NCBI RefSeq assembly: GCF_900205755.1
Contig: NZ_OANS01000004.1
Location: 124,001 to 188,000, forward strand
Direction of reading: 5' to 3'
DNA: 64,000 nt
Origin: Polynucleobacter meluiroseus
Lineage (GTDB): Bacteria; Pseudomonadota; Gammaproteobacteria; Burkholderiales; Burkholderiaceae
Below the pieces are notes generated by a model that was not told where the DNA came from, searched no databases, and saw only the letters and a list, made by a program, of their open reading frames with translations. The translations under genes were made by a program, and so were the position numbers. Below, piece after piece: positions 1-7,666 of the stretch. Numbering within the stretch: position 1 is the stretch's first letter; each line of letters starts with the position of its first letter.

Positions 1-1037
1 CTTTGTTTGCCGCGATGGCGGGCTCAAGTCCAGCAACCTGCTCTGCGATTGGTAGCGCGGGTATTCCTGAAATGCGTAAGCGGGGCTACTCCCCAGGCTT
101 TGCTGCAGGCATTATTGCGGCCGGCGGCACCTTGGGAATTCTGTTGCCACCCTCTATCACGATGATTTTGTATTCTGTTGCTGCAGAGCAATCCTTGGGC
201 CGTTTATTTCTAGCGGCGATCGGTCCTGGCGTGATGCTCGTTTTATTCTTCTCTGCTTACACGGTGTATCGCTTTCGTAAAGAGTATTCCACTGCTTACA
301 AGGCTTACCAGGTGAACGCAACTTCTGCACCAATTCTGGATCGCCAGACTTACACCATGCAGCAAAAGATTAGTGCTCTACCAAGAGTGCTACCTTTCCT
401 ATTGCTGTTAATTGGTGTGATGATGGCTTTGTATGGTGGCTATGCCACTCCAGCGGAAACGGCCGGTTTAGGCGCTGTCTTTGCCTTCGTGCTGATTGCA
501 GTGATTTACGGTATGTGGCGTTTTAAGGATCTTTATCCACTGTTGGATGTGACTATTCGCGAGTCAGCGATGTTGATGTTCATTATTGGCATGTCCTTGC
601 TTTTTGCCAACGTCATGAGCTATTTGCATTTAAGTCAAACCGCAGCCCAAGCGATCGTTGATTTAAATGCCTCACGTTGGATTTTGTTGGCCGCCATTTT
701 ATTTATGGTGATCATCTTGGGATTCTTTTTACCCCCTGTATCGATCATCTTGATGACTTCGCCAATCTTTTTACCTCCACTACGCGCTGCGGGATTTGAT
801 CTCGTTTGGTTTGGTGTGGTGATGACTATCGTCATGGAGACGGGCTTGATACATCCTCCCGTTGGACTCAATATTTTTGTCATCAAGAATATTGCGCCTG
901 ATATCACTTTGCGTGAAATTATTTATGGTGTGATGCCGTTTGTTGTCATCATGTTGCTTTCAGTAGTATTGCTGTGTTTTTTCCCAGAAATCGCTACTGG
1001 TTTATCAGATTGGGTAATGGGCACGCCGCTTGTTTAA
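1..1037 (+). CDS. TRAP transporter large permease subunit, 5'-truncated by window edge
   Basis: This is the C-terminal part of a DctM-type TRAP transporter large subunit, the 12-helix membrane protein that moves a carboxylate with sodium after delivery by a periplasmic binding protein. The reading frame is open at the left edge, so the true start lies upstream; about 345 residues remain of a usual 425-440. Visible family features are the GTLGILLPPS stretch, the TPAETAGLGA stretch and the ETGLIHPPVGLN segment near the end, with many hydrophobic helices. It ends 27 bases before a malonyl-CoA synthetase-like gene, which suggests a malonate or related dicarboxylate as substrate, as in known mat loci. 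The substrate is inference; the family call is firm. Confidence 0.9.
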   Translation, partial: LFAAMAGSSPATCSAIGSAGIPEMRKRGYSPGFAAGIIAAGGTLGILLPPSITMILYSVAAEQSLGRLFLAAIGPGVMLVLFFSAYTVYRFRKEYSTAYKAYQVNATSAPILDRQTYTMQQKISALPRVLPFLLLLIGVMMALYGGYATPAETAGLGAVFAFVLIAVIYGMWRFKDLYPLLDVTIRESAMLMFIIGMSLLFANVMSYLHLSQTAAQAIVDLNASRWILLAAILFMVIILGFFLPPVSIILMTSPIFLPPLRAAGFDLVWFGVVMTIVMETGLIHPPVGLNIFVIKNIAPDITLREIIYGVMPFVVIMLLSVVLLCFFPEIATGLSDWVMGTPLV

Positions 1038-1064
1038 GAATCTCAGAACTCAAGGAATGTTGTT

Positions 1065-2588
1065 ATGAATTTGTATTCAGTACTAGAAAAAGGTTTCCCG
1101 AAGGACAAATCAGCCTGTGCCATTGAGACACAGGACGGTTTGTATTATTCATGGAAAGATATCGAGCGCGGTACCGCCATGATGGCAAATCTGCTAAAGA
1201 ACCTGAAGTTACCTAAGGGTTCTCGGGTTGCTGTACAGGTTGAAAAATCTCCAGAAGCACTTTTTTTGTACCTCGCTACGATTCGTGCTGGCTATATTTA
1301 TTTGCCATTGAACACGGCCTATCAAGCGGCAGAGATTCAGTATTTTTTAGAAAACGCTCAGCCAGCCCTGGTTGTTTGTACTAGCAAGAATTTCTCTTGG
1401 GTTTCGAAGGTTGCCTTCAAGTCAGGCACTAAGCATGTCTTTACTTTAGATGAAGATCGCAAGGGCAGTCTATTAGATCGCGCTAGCGTTCAGAGTGACA
1501 AGTTCAAAACAGTCGACATGAAAGACAATGATTTAGCAGCCATTCTCTATACCTCCGGCACAACTGGCCGTAGTAAGGGTGCGATGCTGAGCCACAATAA
1601 TTTAGCGAGCAATGCCAAGGTACTGCAAAAGTTTTGGGGTTGGAAAAAAGGCGATGTGTTGTTGCATGCTTTGCCTATTTTTCACGTGCATGGATTATTT
1701 GTTGCGGCTCATGGCGCCTTAATTAACGGCAGCAAGATGATCTGGTTGCCACGTTTAGATACGGCGCAGTTAATTCATTACATGCCACAGTCCACGGTGT
1801 TGATGGGTGTGCCTACTTTTTATGTGCGTTTGTTAGCTGATAATGGTTTCAATAAATCAGTGACCCGCAATATGCGTTTATTTGTTTCTGGTTCGGCACC
1901 GTTGTTGACTGAAACTTTTAACAGCTTCAAAGAGCGTATCGGCCAGCCTATTCTAGAGCGCTATGGCATGAGCGAAACGGTCATGCTGGTATCAAATCCC
2001 TACCAAGGCGAACGCGTTGGCGGCTCTGTTGGCTTGCCATTACCGGGGGTTAAAGTCCGTGTTGTCGACGATAACAATCGACCTTGCGATGTGAATGAAA
2101 TCGGTAATGTGCAAGTAAAAGGCCCAAATGTGTTTCAGGGTTATTGGCAGATGCCTGAAAAGACCGCTGAAGAATTTACTAAAGACGGCTGGTTCAAGAC
2201 TGGTGACGTTGGGCGTTGGGGCGGAGCTGCCAACGGCGGTGAAGCTCCCAAAAACTATTTATGCATCGTTGGTCGTAGCAAAGACTTGATTATTTCAGGT
2301 GGTTACAACGTCTACCCCAAAGAGATCGAGAGTTTCATCGATGACATGGAAGGCGTGTTTGAGAGCGCTGTGATTGGCATTCCTCATCCTGACTTTGGTG
2401 AGGCTGTGATGGCGGTAGTAGTTCCTAAAGAAGGCGCTAAATTAGACTCACAGGCTATGATTGCCACCCTGAAAACCCAAATAGCGAATTTCAAAATTCC
2501 TAAGCGCTTAGAAGTTGTAGCTGACCTGCCACGTAATGCGATGGGTAAGGTGCAGAAAAATATTCTGCGTCAACAGTTCTCTAGCTAA
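1065..2588 (+). CDS. matB: Malonyl-CoA synthetase-like acyl-CoA ligase
   Basis: An AMP-forming acyl-CoA synthetase of 507 residues that would join malonate, ATP and CoA in the cytoplasm. The ATP-binding signature YTSGTTGRSKG lies at about residues 162-172, the ALPIFHVHGL and VLMGVPTFYVRLL segments resemble MatB proteins, and the C-terminal GKVQK holds the catalytic lysine (about K495). The N-terminal half (TEKSPEAL-like, YLPLNTAYQ) also fits MatB. The TRAP permease directly upstream supports uptake followed by activation of a dicarboxylate. No malonyl-CoA decarboxylase is visible here; it could be upstream of the window. Another small dicarboxylate such as oxalate or methylmalonate cannot be excluded, which matters because oxalate genes lie 5 kb away. 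Confidence 0.8.
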   Translation: MNLYSVLEKGFPKDKSACAIETQDGLYYSWKDIERGTAMMANLLKNLKLPKGSRVAVQVEKSPEALFLYLATIRAGYIYLPLNTAYQAAEIQYFLENAQPALVVCTSKNFSWVSKVAFKSGTKHVFTLDEDRKGSLLDRASVQSDKFKTVDMKDNDLAAILYTSGTTGRSKGAMLSHNNLASNAKVLQKFWGWKKGDVLLHALPIFHVHGLFVAAHGALINGSKMIWLPRLDTAQLIHYMPQSTVLMGVPTFYVRLLADNGFNKSVTRNMRLFVSGSAPLLTETFNSFKERIGQPILERYGMSETVMLVSNPYQGERVGGSVGLPLPGVKVRVVDDNNRPCDVNEIGNVQVKGPNVFQGYWQMPEKTAEEFTKDGWFKTGDVGRWGGAANGGEAPKNYLCIVGRSKDLIISGGYNVYPKEIESFIDDMEGVFESAVIGIPHPDFGEAVMAVVVPKEGAKLDSQAMIATLKTQIANFKIPKRLEVVADLPRNAMGKVQKNILRQQFSS

Positions 2589-2589
2589 A

Positions 2590-3408
2590 TCAGTATCCAA
2601 ACGCTTTGCGGCTTTCATTGAACATGAAGGCCGCAAGTAAAAACAGCATGATGCCGAAGATGCGCTTGAGTTGACCTACGTTTAGCTTGCGCGCCATTCG
2701 AGCGCCGAATGGCGCTGTAAATACACTCACCACCACAATGCACAGTACTGCTGGGATGTAGATAAAGCCCAAGGAACCTTCAGGCAGATTGGGGTTGCCC
2801 CAACTGCCGTACATATAACCCACTGTGGCTGCGGCCGCTATCGGAAATCCCAAGCCTGATGAGCTCGCCATAGCGGTGTGGGGCTTGACGTTGCACCAAA
2901 GCATAAAGGGAACAGTAATGAAGGCACCTCCTGCGCCCACTAAGCTCGCAAGCACACCGGCAAAAGCGCCAAATGAGAAAAGCCCTACTGGACCCGGAAG
3001 ATCCCTGCCAGCCGTAGGCTTCTTATTAATGATCATCTGAATGGAGGTGTACACGATAAAGATGGCGAAGCCTAGCGAGAGCCAAGAGGTGTTAATTGCT
3101 TCAAATATTTCACTACCGCCGAATAAGCCGCCTAAAACCATACCAGGACTTAAAGACGCTACCAGCTTCCAGTCAATGGAGCCGTGTTTGTGGTGCGCCA
3201 AAATAGCCGAGGTAGTTGTAAATAAGATGGTGGCCATACCCGTCGCAATAGCCATATGCACTATGACATGCTGGTTAAAACCTAAATGATTAAAGACCAA
3301 AATCATGAAGGGCACCAAAATCATTCCGCCACCAATGCCGAGCAAGCCCGCCATAAATCCGGAAATACTCCCGCACAACATGAGCATCAAAATATCATTT
3401 ATTGACAT
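2590..3408 (-). CDS. TSUP (TauE/SafE) family membrane permease
   Basis: A 272-residue inner-membrane protein of the TauE/SafE (TSUP) family, whose members export or import sulfite, sulfoacetate, thiosulfate or other small anions. The two internally duplicated halves are visible: GLLGIGGGMILVPF near the N-terminus and SLVGAGGAFITVPF in the middle, each starting a set of about four hydrophobic helices. It ends one base after the convergent acyl-CoA ligase. The start at 3408 follows a GGGG-containing ribosome site and lies just downstream of the 6S RNA. The transported anion cannot be told from sequence or neighbours. Confidence 0.85.
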   Translation of the reverse strand: MSINDILMLMLCGSISGFMAGLLGIGGGMILVPFMILVFNHLGFNQHVIVHMAIATGMATILFTTTSAILAHHKHGSIDWKLVASLSPGMVLGGLFGGSEIFEAINTSWLSLGFAIFIVYTSIQMIINKKPTAGRDLPGPVGLFSFGAFAGVLASLVGAGGAFITVPFMLWCNVKPHTAMASSSGLGFPIAAAATVGYMYGSWGNPNLPEGSLGFIYIPAVLCIVVVSVFTAPFGARMARKLNVGQLKRIFGIMLFLLAAFMFNESRKAFGY

Positions 3409-3411
3409 GAA

Positions 3412-3592
3412 TTCCCCGCCTTAGCCGCTAGGCCGTCATCCTGAACCCTAAGGTTCAAGGTGGAACGGCTACTTTGTTTCGGGTGCATTAAGACTCTCAG
3501 GGAGTGAACAGCTCGAGGCTGCCACTGTGTAGGTTCAAAACGCTCACGCCCACAATGTAAAGATCGTTCCTGATGCTTGCGCATCGGTTCAA
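3412..3592 (-). ncRNA. ssrS: 6S RNA
   Basis: 6S RNA binds the housekeeping RNA polymerase holoenzyme and dampens transcription in stationary phase. On the minus strand, immediately downstream of zapA (the same order as in E. coli), the sequence contains CCACCTTGAACC, then GGGTTCA, then GACGGCCTAGCGGC. This closely matches the 3' half of the E. coli molecule (CACCTTGAACC, GGGTTCAAGG, ACAGCCTGCGGCGGC). The upstream half contains a TTGAACC repeat and a long imperfect pairing partner, as expected for the rod-shaped RNA with a central bubble. Both ends are approximate and the 5' end may overlap the zapA stop codon. A 61-codon open frame inside it is not a gene. Confidence 0.85.
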
Positions 3593-3951
3593 GGAACTAT
3601 TGGCCTTGGCGAACCAGGCAGGGAAAAGGTTTGCATCAAGCTATCTACATGATCTTCTAAGGAGCGAACTTCTGCATGCAACTCAGAAAGGGCATCAGCG
3701 TCATCGATGGATGATGGGCTTGATGGGGAAGGGCTTGGTGCTGAAGATTTGAGGGTAATGAGATCGCCGGCAATTTTGATGGCGGCCATCATACTTGCCC
3801 GTTCGATACTGCGATTACCACCAGTGATTGCTAACTGAATTTGTTCATCGACTAAAGCGCAAGCAGAGCGCAGTAAAGGCTCATGCTCCGTACTCGTGGC
3901 AAGGGTAATTTTTTGTCCGGCGAGGGTTACTTCAATGCGTTGTTGGCTCAT
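3589..3951 (-). CDS. zapA: Cell division protein ZapA
   Basis: A small cytoplasmic FtsZ-ring stabiliser of 120 residues. The N-terminal part (QRIEVTLAGQKITLAT) matches the ZapA globular domain and the C-terminal part is a predicted coiled coil (ELHAEVRSLEDHVDSL) that dimerises the protein, separated by a serine/proline-rich linker of about 15 residues that is longer than in E. coli. The start MSQQ at 3951 is chosen because AGAGG lies at good distance upstream; two upstream in-frame ATGs have poorer spacing. It overlaps the end of the zapB-like gene by about 20 bases, so the two are probably translated together. 6S RNA follows directly. Confidence 0.85.
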   Translation of the reverse strand: MSQQRIEVTLAGQKITLATSTEHEPLLRSACALVDEQIQLAITGGNRSIERASMMAAIKIAGDLITLKSSAPSPSPSSPSSIDDADALSELHAEVRSLEDHVDSLMQTFSLPGSPRPIVP

Positions 3952-4219
3952 TGTCATCCTCTGGGGTAGGTGTTGCTGCGGCTGCGCCAAGTAAATTGAG
4001 TTGGCGGCTGTCGCTTTGTTCTGGCAAGCGACTCAGAATATGCTGAATGCGCTTTTGGGCATCTTCGATTTTGATTTCAAGTTGGTTGCGGTCATGATGC
4101 AAGCCCTTCACCGCTTCTGTGATCAAAAGGATCTTAGCGGCCACTCTTTTGATGGCGGCAGAAATATCCTCCCGAGTCGGAGAGGACGGGTCCGTGAAAG
4201 TTGAGGTGGGATCACTCAT
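3932..4219 (-). CDS. Small coiled-coil protein, ZapB-like (TIGR02449-type)
   Basis: A 95-residue cytoplasmic protein with a central heptad-rich segment (about residues 20-65: AAIKRVAAKILLITEAVKGLHHDRNQ and onward) typical of a short coiled coil, and a polar proline/threonine-rich tail. It sits directly upstream of, and overlaps, zapA; a ZapB-like protein of this kind commonly precedes zapA in beta- and gammaproteobacteria. A role in cross-linking ZapA at the division ring is inferred from this position and the coiled coil. Sequence alone would not separate it from other small coiled-coil proteins. Confidence 0.65.
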   Translation of the reverse strand: MSDPTSTFTDPSSPTREDISAAIKRVAAKILLITEAVKGLHHDRNQLEIKIEDAQKRIQHILSRLPEQSDSRQLNLLGAAAATPTPEDDNEPTTH

Positions 4220-4258
4220 ATAGCCATTGTAGCTCCGACTCGAAATCCCCTGCAGCTG

Positions 4259-6397
4259 TCAAAAAGCATATTTGGTCGTGAAGAAGTACGATCTTTTATC
4301 GCTTGGATAGTAAAAATAACTATTGGCAAAAGAACCATCTGCCATTTGGACGCTCGTAAAGCCTCCATAAGTTGAGTAAAGAGCATTGCCGACGTTCTTA
4401 ATGGTGAATTTGCTATCCCACCCACCCGTTTTGTAGTTTAGAAATACGTCCCCAACGGTGTAGGAAGGCATGGGAGTTAAAGAGCTATAAAAGCCAGGAG
4501 TAGCGTCATAGTGTTGAGTTCCGACATAATTAACTACACCCCCAACAGACCAGTTCTGGTCTATGGAATAGTTTGCTCTAGCGTTTAACATTAAATTAGG
4601 AACGACTGGAATTGCTTGGCCGATATAAGGGCCATCAGCATAGTAAGACCGTTGAAACTTGCCCCCACCAGCAATGCTTAGGCGACTTGTAATATTTGCA
4701 GATGAATTGAATGCCACTCCTCGGCGGTTGATATTAAATGGCGAGTTGTAGTTGGCGCCTGTAGATGGATTGAAGGTGATTTCATTTTGAGAAACCGATG
4801 AAAAGAGCGAGCCGTTTAACCTGACGGTATCTAGCATCCAATTCCCTCCAACTTCATAGGTTTGGGCTGTTTGCGGTTTGAGGATGCCATTGAAAACTTG
4901 GCTTCCTGTCGTTGGATCAGAGCCCCAAAATTCATCAATATTTGGGAATCGATAGGATTGATTCCATTTCAAGTAGATGCTTTGGTTTTTGGCGTAATTA
5001 AAATTGAAGGCGGCATCGCCAGCGTTTGCTGAAAAAGTTTGATTTGCGCTTGATGCCCCATCTATCGAGCCTACCCCAGAAAAATAAGTACTCGCTTGCT
5101 GCGTCTGATGTCTCGCTCCCCCAGTAAAGGTGATGCCGTAAGTGATTGGTAATTTAAGTAGCCCATACACGGATTGATTTAATAATGAGGCACTTTGAAC
5201 ATTGTTGGTTTGGTTAGTGGGGTTATTGACATAGCCAAAGGGAATCATGTAACTGCTAAGTTGATTCGGACCGTATGACCCAATAGAGCCTTGCGAGGCT
5301 TTATTAAACTCGTAACCAAAAATAGCGCTTCCCAGGGTGCCAAAGTCAGCCTTGATGCGTGGGGAAAGATTGAGTTGCCAACCTGAAAGCGTGTTGCTGG
5401 TGTTAGACCAAATTGGTGTCCCTGTTGATGTATTAACTGCTGCATCAGTATCAAAAAAGGGATAGTTAAAGAATACGGTTCTATTGGTGTAAGAGGCATC
5501 GACTTCGCTTAAATAGCCTTCTGCCAACTCCTTAGTGCCCCCAAACCGGACTCCTGAATTATTGGCAGTGGAGCTTGAGCCAATATTTTTAAAGAAGGCT
5601 GCTTGTGGATTGCCACCGCCCACTTGGCCTAAAACAGCGCCTGGTAATTGCTCATTTGTATAACCGTAAAACAGGTCGACATACGCTTTATCGCTAGCAC
5701 TAAATTTTTGCGTCACTTTGGCGTCAAAAGCGTACGCATTGGCCGCTGAATTTTGGCGCCAGCCATTGGTGTTCGATGTGTTAGCAGTTAATTGATACGT
5801 GGTGCTTTCATAGGTATCGCGCAGAATGGCATTGTTAATCAGCGTTCCAAAACTGCCATAGCTCACGCTTGCTTGATTGAGGGGCGAGGTATTGCCGTTG
5901 GTAATGATATTAATCACACCCCCAACCGCGCCATTGCCGTATTGCACGGATGCGCCACCTTGCAGAATTTCAATGCGCTCGATAGAGTCGATGGGAATAG
6001 ACTCCCAAAAGACGGAGGACATGTCGATGGGGTTAATTCTTTGGCCATCGACAAGGATCAAGGTAGTGCTATTGGCCGTCATGCCGTAACCACCCATATC
6101 CACGGTGGCATCCAGATTTAATTGACCACCACCATTAATATTGCGCACATTGAGGCCGCCAATTTGCGACAAGACATCTGGAATGTTGTTAGACGTTGAG
6201 GCATCAATCTCATCCCGCGTGATAACTTTGACGTTTGCCGGTACCTCATTGAGGTTCTCCTCAAATCGTGAGCCGGTAACGATGACCGTGGATTGGTTTG
6301 CTTGGGCAATGACTGCGAAGGAGTGAATCGCAAGAATGGCTCCGCAAAGCACAGAGCGCAATGCTCTTGCCGATGTAATGCTGAACTGCTGCTGCAT
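4259..6397 (-). CDS. TonB-dependent outer-membrane receptor, probable cobalamin transporter (BtuB-like)
   Basis: A 712-residue outer-membrane receptor that would import a scarce nutrient using TonB energy. It has a signal peptide (cleavage near residue 31, after AQA), a TonB-box-like STVIVTGSR, a plug domain from about residue 50 to 165 (VPANVKVITRDEID, LVDGQRINPID, IERIEILQGGASVQYGNGAVGGVINI), and a beta-barrel ending in the typical terminal aromatic (YAF). The barrel is similar in size to BtuB plus loops. A cobalamin riboswitch directly upstream on the same strand makes vitamin B12 or a corrinoid the likely cargo. No btuCDF genes are seen beside it. Translation starts at 6397 behind GGGAAG. 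Confidence 0.88.
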   Translation of the reverse strand: MQQQFSITSARALRSVLCGAILAIHSFAVIAQANQSTVIVTGSRFEENLNEVPANVKVITRDEIDASTSNNIPDVLSQIGGLNVRNINGGGQLNLDATVDMGGYGMTANSTTLILVDGQRINPIDMSSVFWESIPIDSIERIEILQGGASVQYGNGAVGGVINIITNGNTSPLNQASVSYGSFGTLINNAILRDTYESTTYQLTANTSNTNGWRQNSAANAYAFDAKVTQKFSASDKAYVDLFYGYTNEQLPGAVLGQVGGGNPQAAFFKNIGSSSTANNSGVRFGGTKELAEGYLSEVDASYTNRTVFFNYPFFDTDAAVNTSTGTPIWSNTSNTLSGWQLNLSPRIKADFGTLGSAIFGYEFNKASQGSIGSYGPNQLSSYMIPFGYVNNPTNQTNNVQSASLLNQSVYGLLKLPITYGITFTGGARHQTQQASTYFSGVGSIDGASSANQTFSANAGDAAFNFNYAKNQSIYLKWNQSYRFPNIDEFWGSDPTTGSQVFNGILKPQTAQTYEVGGNWMLDTVRLNGSLFSSVSQNEITFNPSTGANYNSPFNINRRGVAFNSSANITSRLSIAGGGKFQRSYYADGPYIGQAIPVVPNLMLNARANYSIDQNWSVGGVVNYVGTQHYDATPGFYSSLTPMPSYTVGDVFLNYKTGGWDSKFTIKNVGNALYSTYGGFTSVQMADGSFANSYFYYPSDKRSYFFTTKYAF

Positions 6398-6549
6398 GAT
6401 GAACTTCCCGTTGACGCCCCCAATAGCTCACATCCCCGTAAGCTGGGTTGAACGGAATTTCACAATCTGAGATTTCTGGCGTCAATGGTTGACCCTTGCC
6501 AAGCTGGCACGGGTAACTTCATCGGCGCGCGAAGGTCCCCGTCCGCAAA

Positions 6550-6720
6550 ATTCCACCTGTCTTGGCCGGTATCCGGGCTGTAAACATCAGAATCTTGCCT
6601 TCCCATGCAATTGACTTGCACAGTGGCTTCATTAGATTCCTTTGATCTTCAATTCGCATTGAGGATGTATTCACTTACCGTTGCGGGGGCAGCACACTTT
6701 GAGTGTTTCCCGTTTAACTT
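6550..6720 (-). promoter_or_regulatory. Cobalamin (AdoCbl) riboswitch
   Basis: The minus-strand leader of the TonB receptor contains the conserved parts of a cobalamin riboswitch in order: ACGGGAAAC, then GTGCTGCCCCCGCAACGGTAA, then the B12 box GAAGCCACTG, then CATGGGAAGGC, then AGCCCGGATACCGGCC. The elements are correctly spaced and end about 155 bases before the receptor start. In the family, cobalamin binding lowers expression of the downstream transporter. Boundaries are approximate, and the expression platform between 6400 and 6550 was not resolved. Confidence 0.95.
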
Positions 6721-6738
6721 TATTGCATTGCAATAAAG
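6718..6738. promoter_or_regulatory. 21-bp perfect inverted repeat, candidate operator
   Basis: The core TTATTGCATTGCAATAA extends to 10-base arms around a single central base. It lies at the probable start of the riboswitch transcript and about 95 bases upstream of the divergent Crp/Fnr gene, so it could control either promoter. The same ATTGC-N3-GCAAT core recurs in front of ilvD. The binding protein is unknown. Confidence 0.5.
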
Positions 6739-6770
6739 CACCACGACAGATGAATTCTATCTTATTCCTA

Positions 6771-6790
6771 CTGTTTAAGCGCTTAAGCAG
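6771..6790. promoter_or_regulatory. 20-bp imperfect palindrome upstream of the Crp/Fnr gene
   Basis: CTGTTTAAGCGCTTAAGCAG is symmetric except for one base pair and has a perfect 12-base centre TTAAGCGCTTAA. It lies 41 bases upstream of the regulator start codon, where an operator or promoter-overlapping site would be expected. It does not match the TTGA-N6-TCAA sites of the oxalate promoters, so simple autoregulation through that motif is not supported. Confidence 0.35.
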
Positions 6791-6831
6791 GGTTAAACCG
6801 CCTACAATATGGGTCTTGGAACAAAGGAATT

Positions 6832-7449
6832 ATGTTTGCATTAAATAAGCACCCCGAAAAAAACCTGATTCGCTTGCAGTTGAGCCAAAACTCGGTCTTA
6901 AAGAACTTAGACTCCATGGCGCTGGCCGACTTAGAGCGGGATTTAGTTATTTCCGATCTTAAGAAATCAGAAATCCTGCTCAATCAAGGTGATCATCAGA
7001 TGGAGCAGTACTTTGTTTTGGATGGCATTCTGAAAAGGATTGTTTCCAGTCCGGATGCCAAAGAAATGATTTTACGGTTTGCCATCGAAAAAGAGATTGA
7101 AACCAGCTACGCGGCATGGCGACTCAAGACCGCCGCCCCATATAGTATTGCTTCGGTAACCAAGGCGCGAGTAGCCCGTATGCCCATGAAAAAATGGGCT
7201 GAATTTCTGGAAGAGCATCCGCCTTTGAAGGAAAGCTTTGAGTTTGAGGTCATGCGCTTGATGAGTGAAATCATGGCTCATACCATTACCCTGCATATGC
7301 TCGACGCGCCTGGCCGAGTAGAGCGATTTTTGCGCAAATATGAGGATTTATTTGAGCTACTCCCTAAAAAAGAGTTGGCTGCCTACCTCAATTTATCTCC
7401 CGAAACTCTGAGTCGTCTTAAAACGAAGCACAAAGAGCTGTTCGTATAA
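6832..7449 (+). CDS. Crp/Fnr-family transcriptional regulator, candidate oxalate regulator
   Basis: A 205-residue DNA-binding regulator with an N-terminal cyclic-nucleotide-binding-type beta barrel (about residues 20-120) and a long dimer helix (about 125-165). The C-terminal helix-turn-helix (about 177-199) ends almost at once, without the usual beta wing. The recognition helix reads SPETLSRLKTK, and E191, S194 and R195 occupy the places that in E. coli FNR (E209, S212, R213) read TTGAT half-sites. The protein contains no cysteine, so it cannot hold an FNR-type iron-sulfur cluster. It lies directly upstream of oxc in the same direction. TTGA-N6-TCAA palindromes precede oxc, the second frc and oxlT, so it probably controls oxalate use. 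The ligand is unknown. Confidence 0.8.
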   Translation: MFALNKHPEKNLIRLQLSQNSVLKNLDSMALADLERDLVISDLKKSEILLNQGDHQMEQYFVLDGILKRIVSSPDAKEMILRFAIEKEIETSYAAWRLKTAAPYSIASVTKARVARMPMKKWAEFLEEHPPLKESFEFEVMRLMSEIMAHTITLHMLDAPGRVERFLRKYEDLFELLPKKELAAYLNLSPETLSRLKTKHKELFV

Positions 7450-7475
7450 AGAAATCCCCTTCCTAGGGGTGATTT
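7450..7475 (+). terminator. Possible weak hairpin terminator after the regulator gene
   Basis: GAAATC-CCCT and AGGGG-T-GATTTC form an imperfect stem directly behind the regulator stop codon. No run of T follows, so termination here is uncertain. If functional, it would separate the regulator transcript from oxc. Confidence 0.35.
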
Positions 7476-7484
7476 CGAGGGAAA

Positions 7485-7498
7485 TTGACCAAAGTCAA
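7485..7498. promoter_or_regulatory. FNR-like operator upstream of oxc
   Basis: TTGACCAAAGTCAA is a palindrome with five-base arms and a four-base centre, matching the general TTGA-N6-TCAA form. A TAATAT hexamer (7522-7527) lies 30.5 bases downstream of the site centre. A transcript starting near 7534 would place the site at about -42, the classic position for activation by FNR/CRP-type proteins. Confidence 0.6.
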
Positions 7499-7521
7499 TG
7501 ATGATCCTTCTTGCATAAGCC

Positions 7522-7527
7522 TAATAT
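7522..7527 (+). promoter_or_regulatory. Candidate -10 element of the oxc promoter
   Basis: TAATAT is a five-of-six match to TATAAT, and no good -35 hexamer is seen at the usual distance. This is what an activator-dependent promoter would look like with the operator at 7485-7498. The resulting leader of roughly 130 bases before the oxc start has no structure that I recognise. Confidence 0.45.
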
Positions 7528-7666
7528 TCAGATCTGCCCTAGAGGGTTATTTTTTATCCTAAAAACTAGTGGCAATTTCATCAATTTATTGGAGACCGTT
7601 ATTACTAGTGCGCTTGCAGCAAATTTTTTTGATAAGACTGCACGGTAATTAACTTAAAGAAATTCT

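Noticed and set aside
3399-3584. 61-codon open frame on the minus strand
   Set aside because: It lies inside the 6S RNA and has no protein-like composition or ribosome site.
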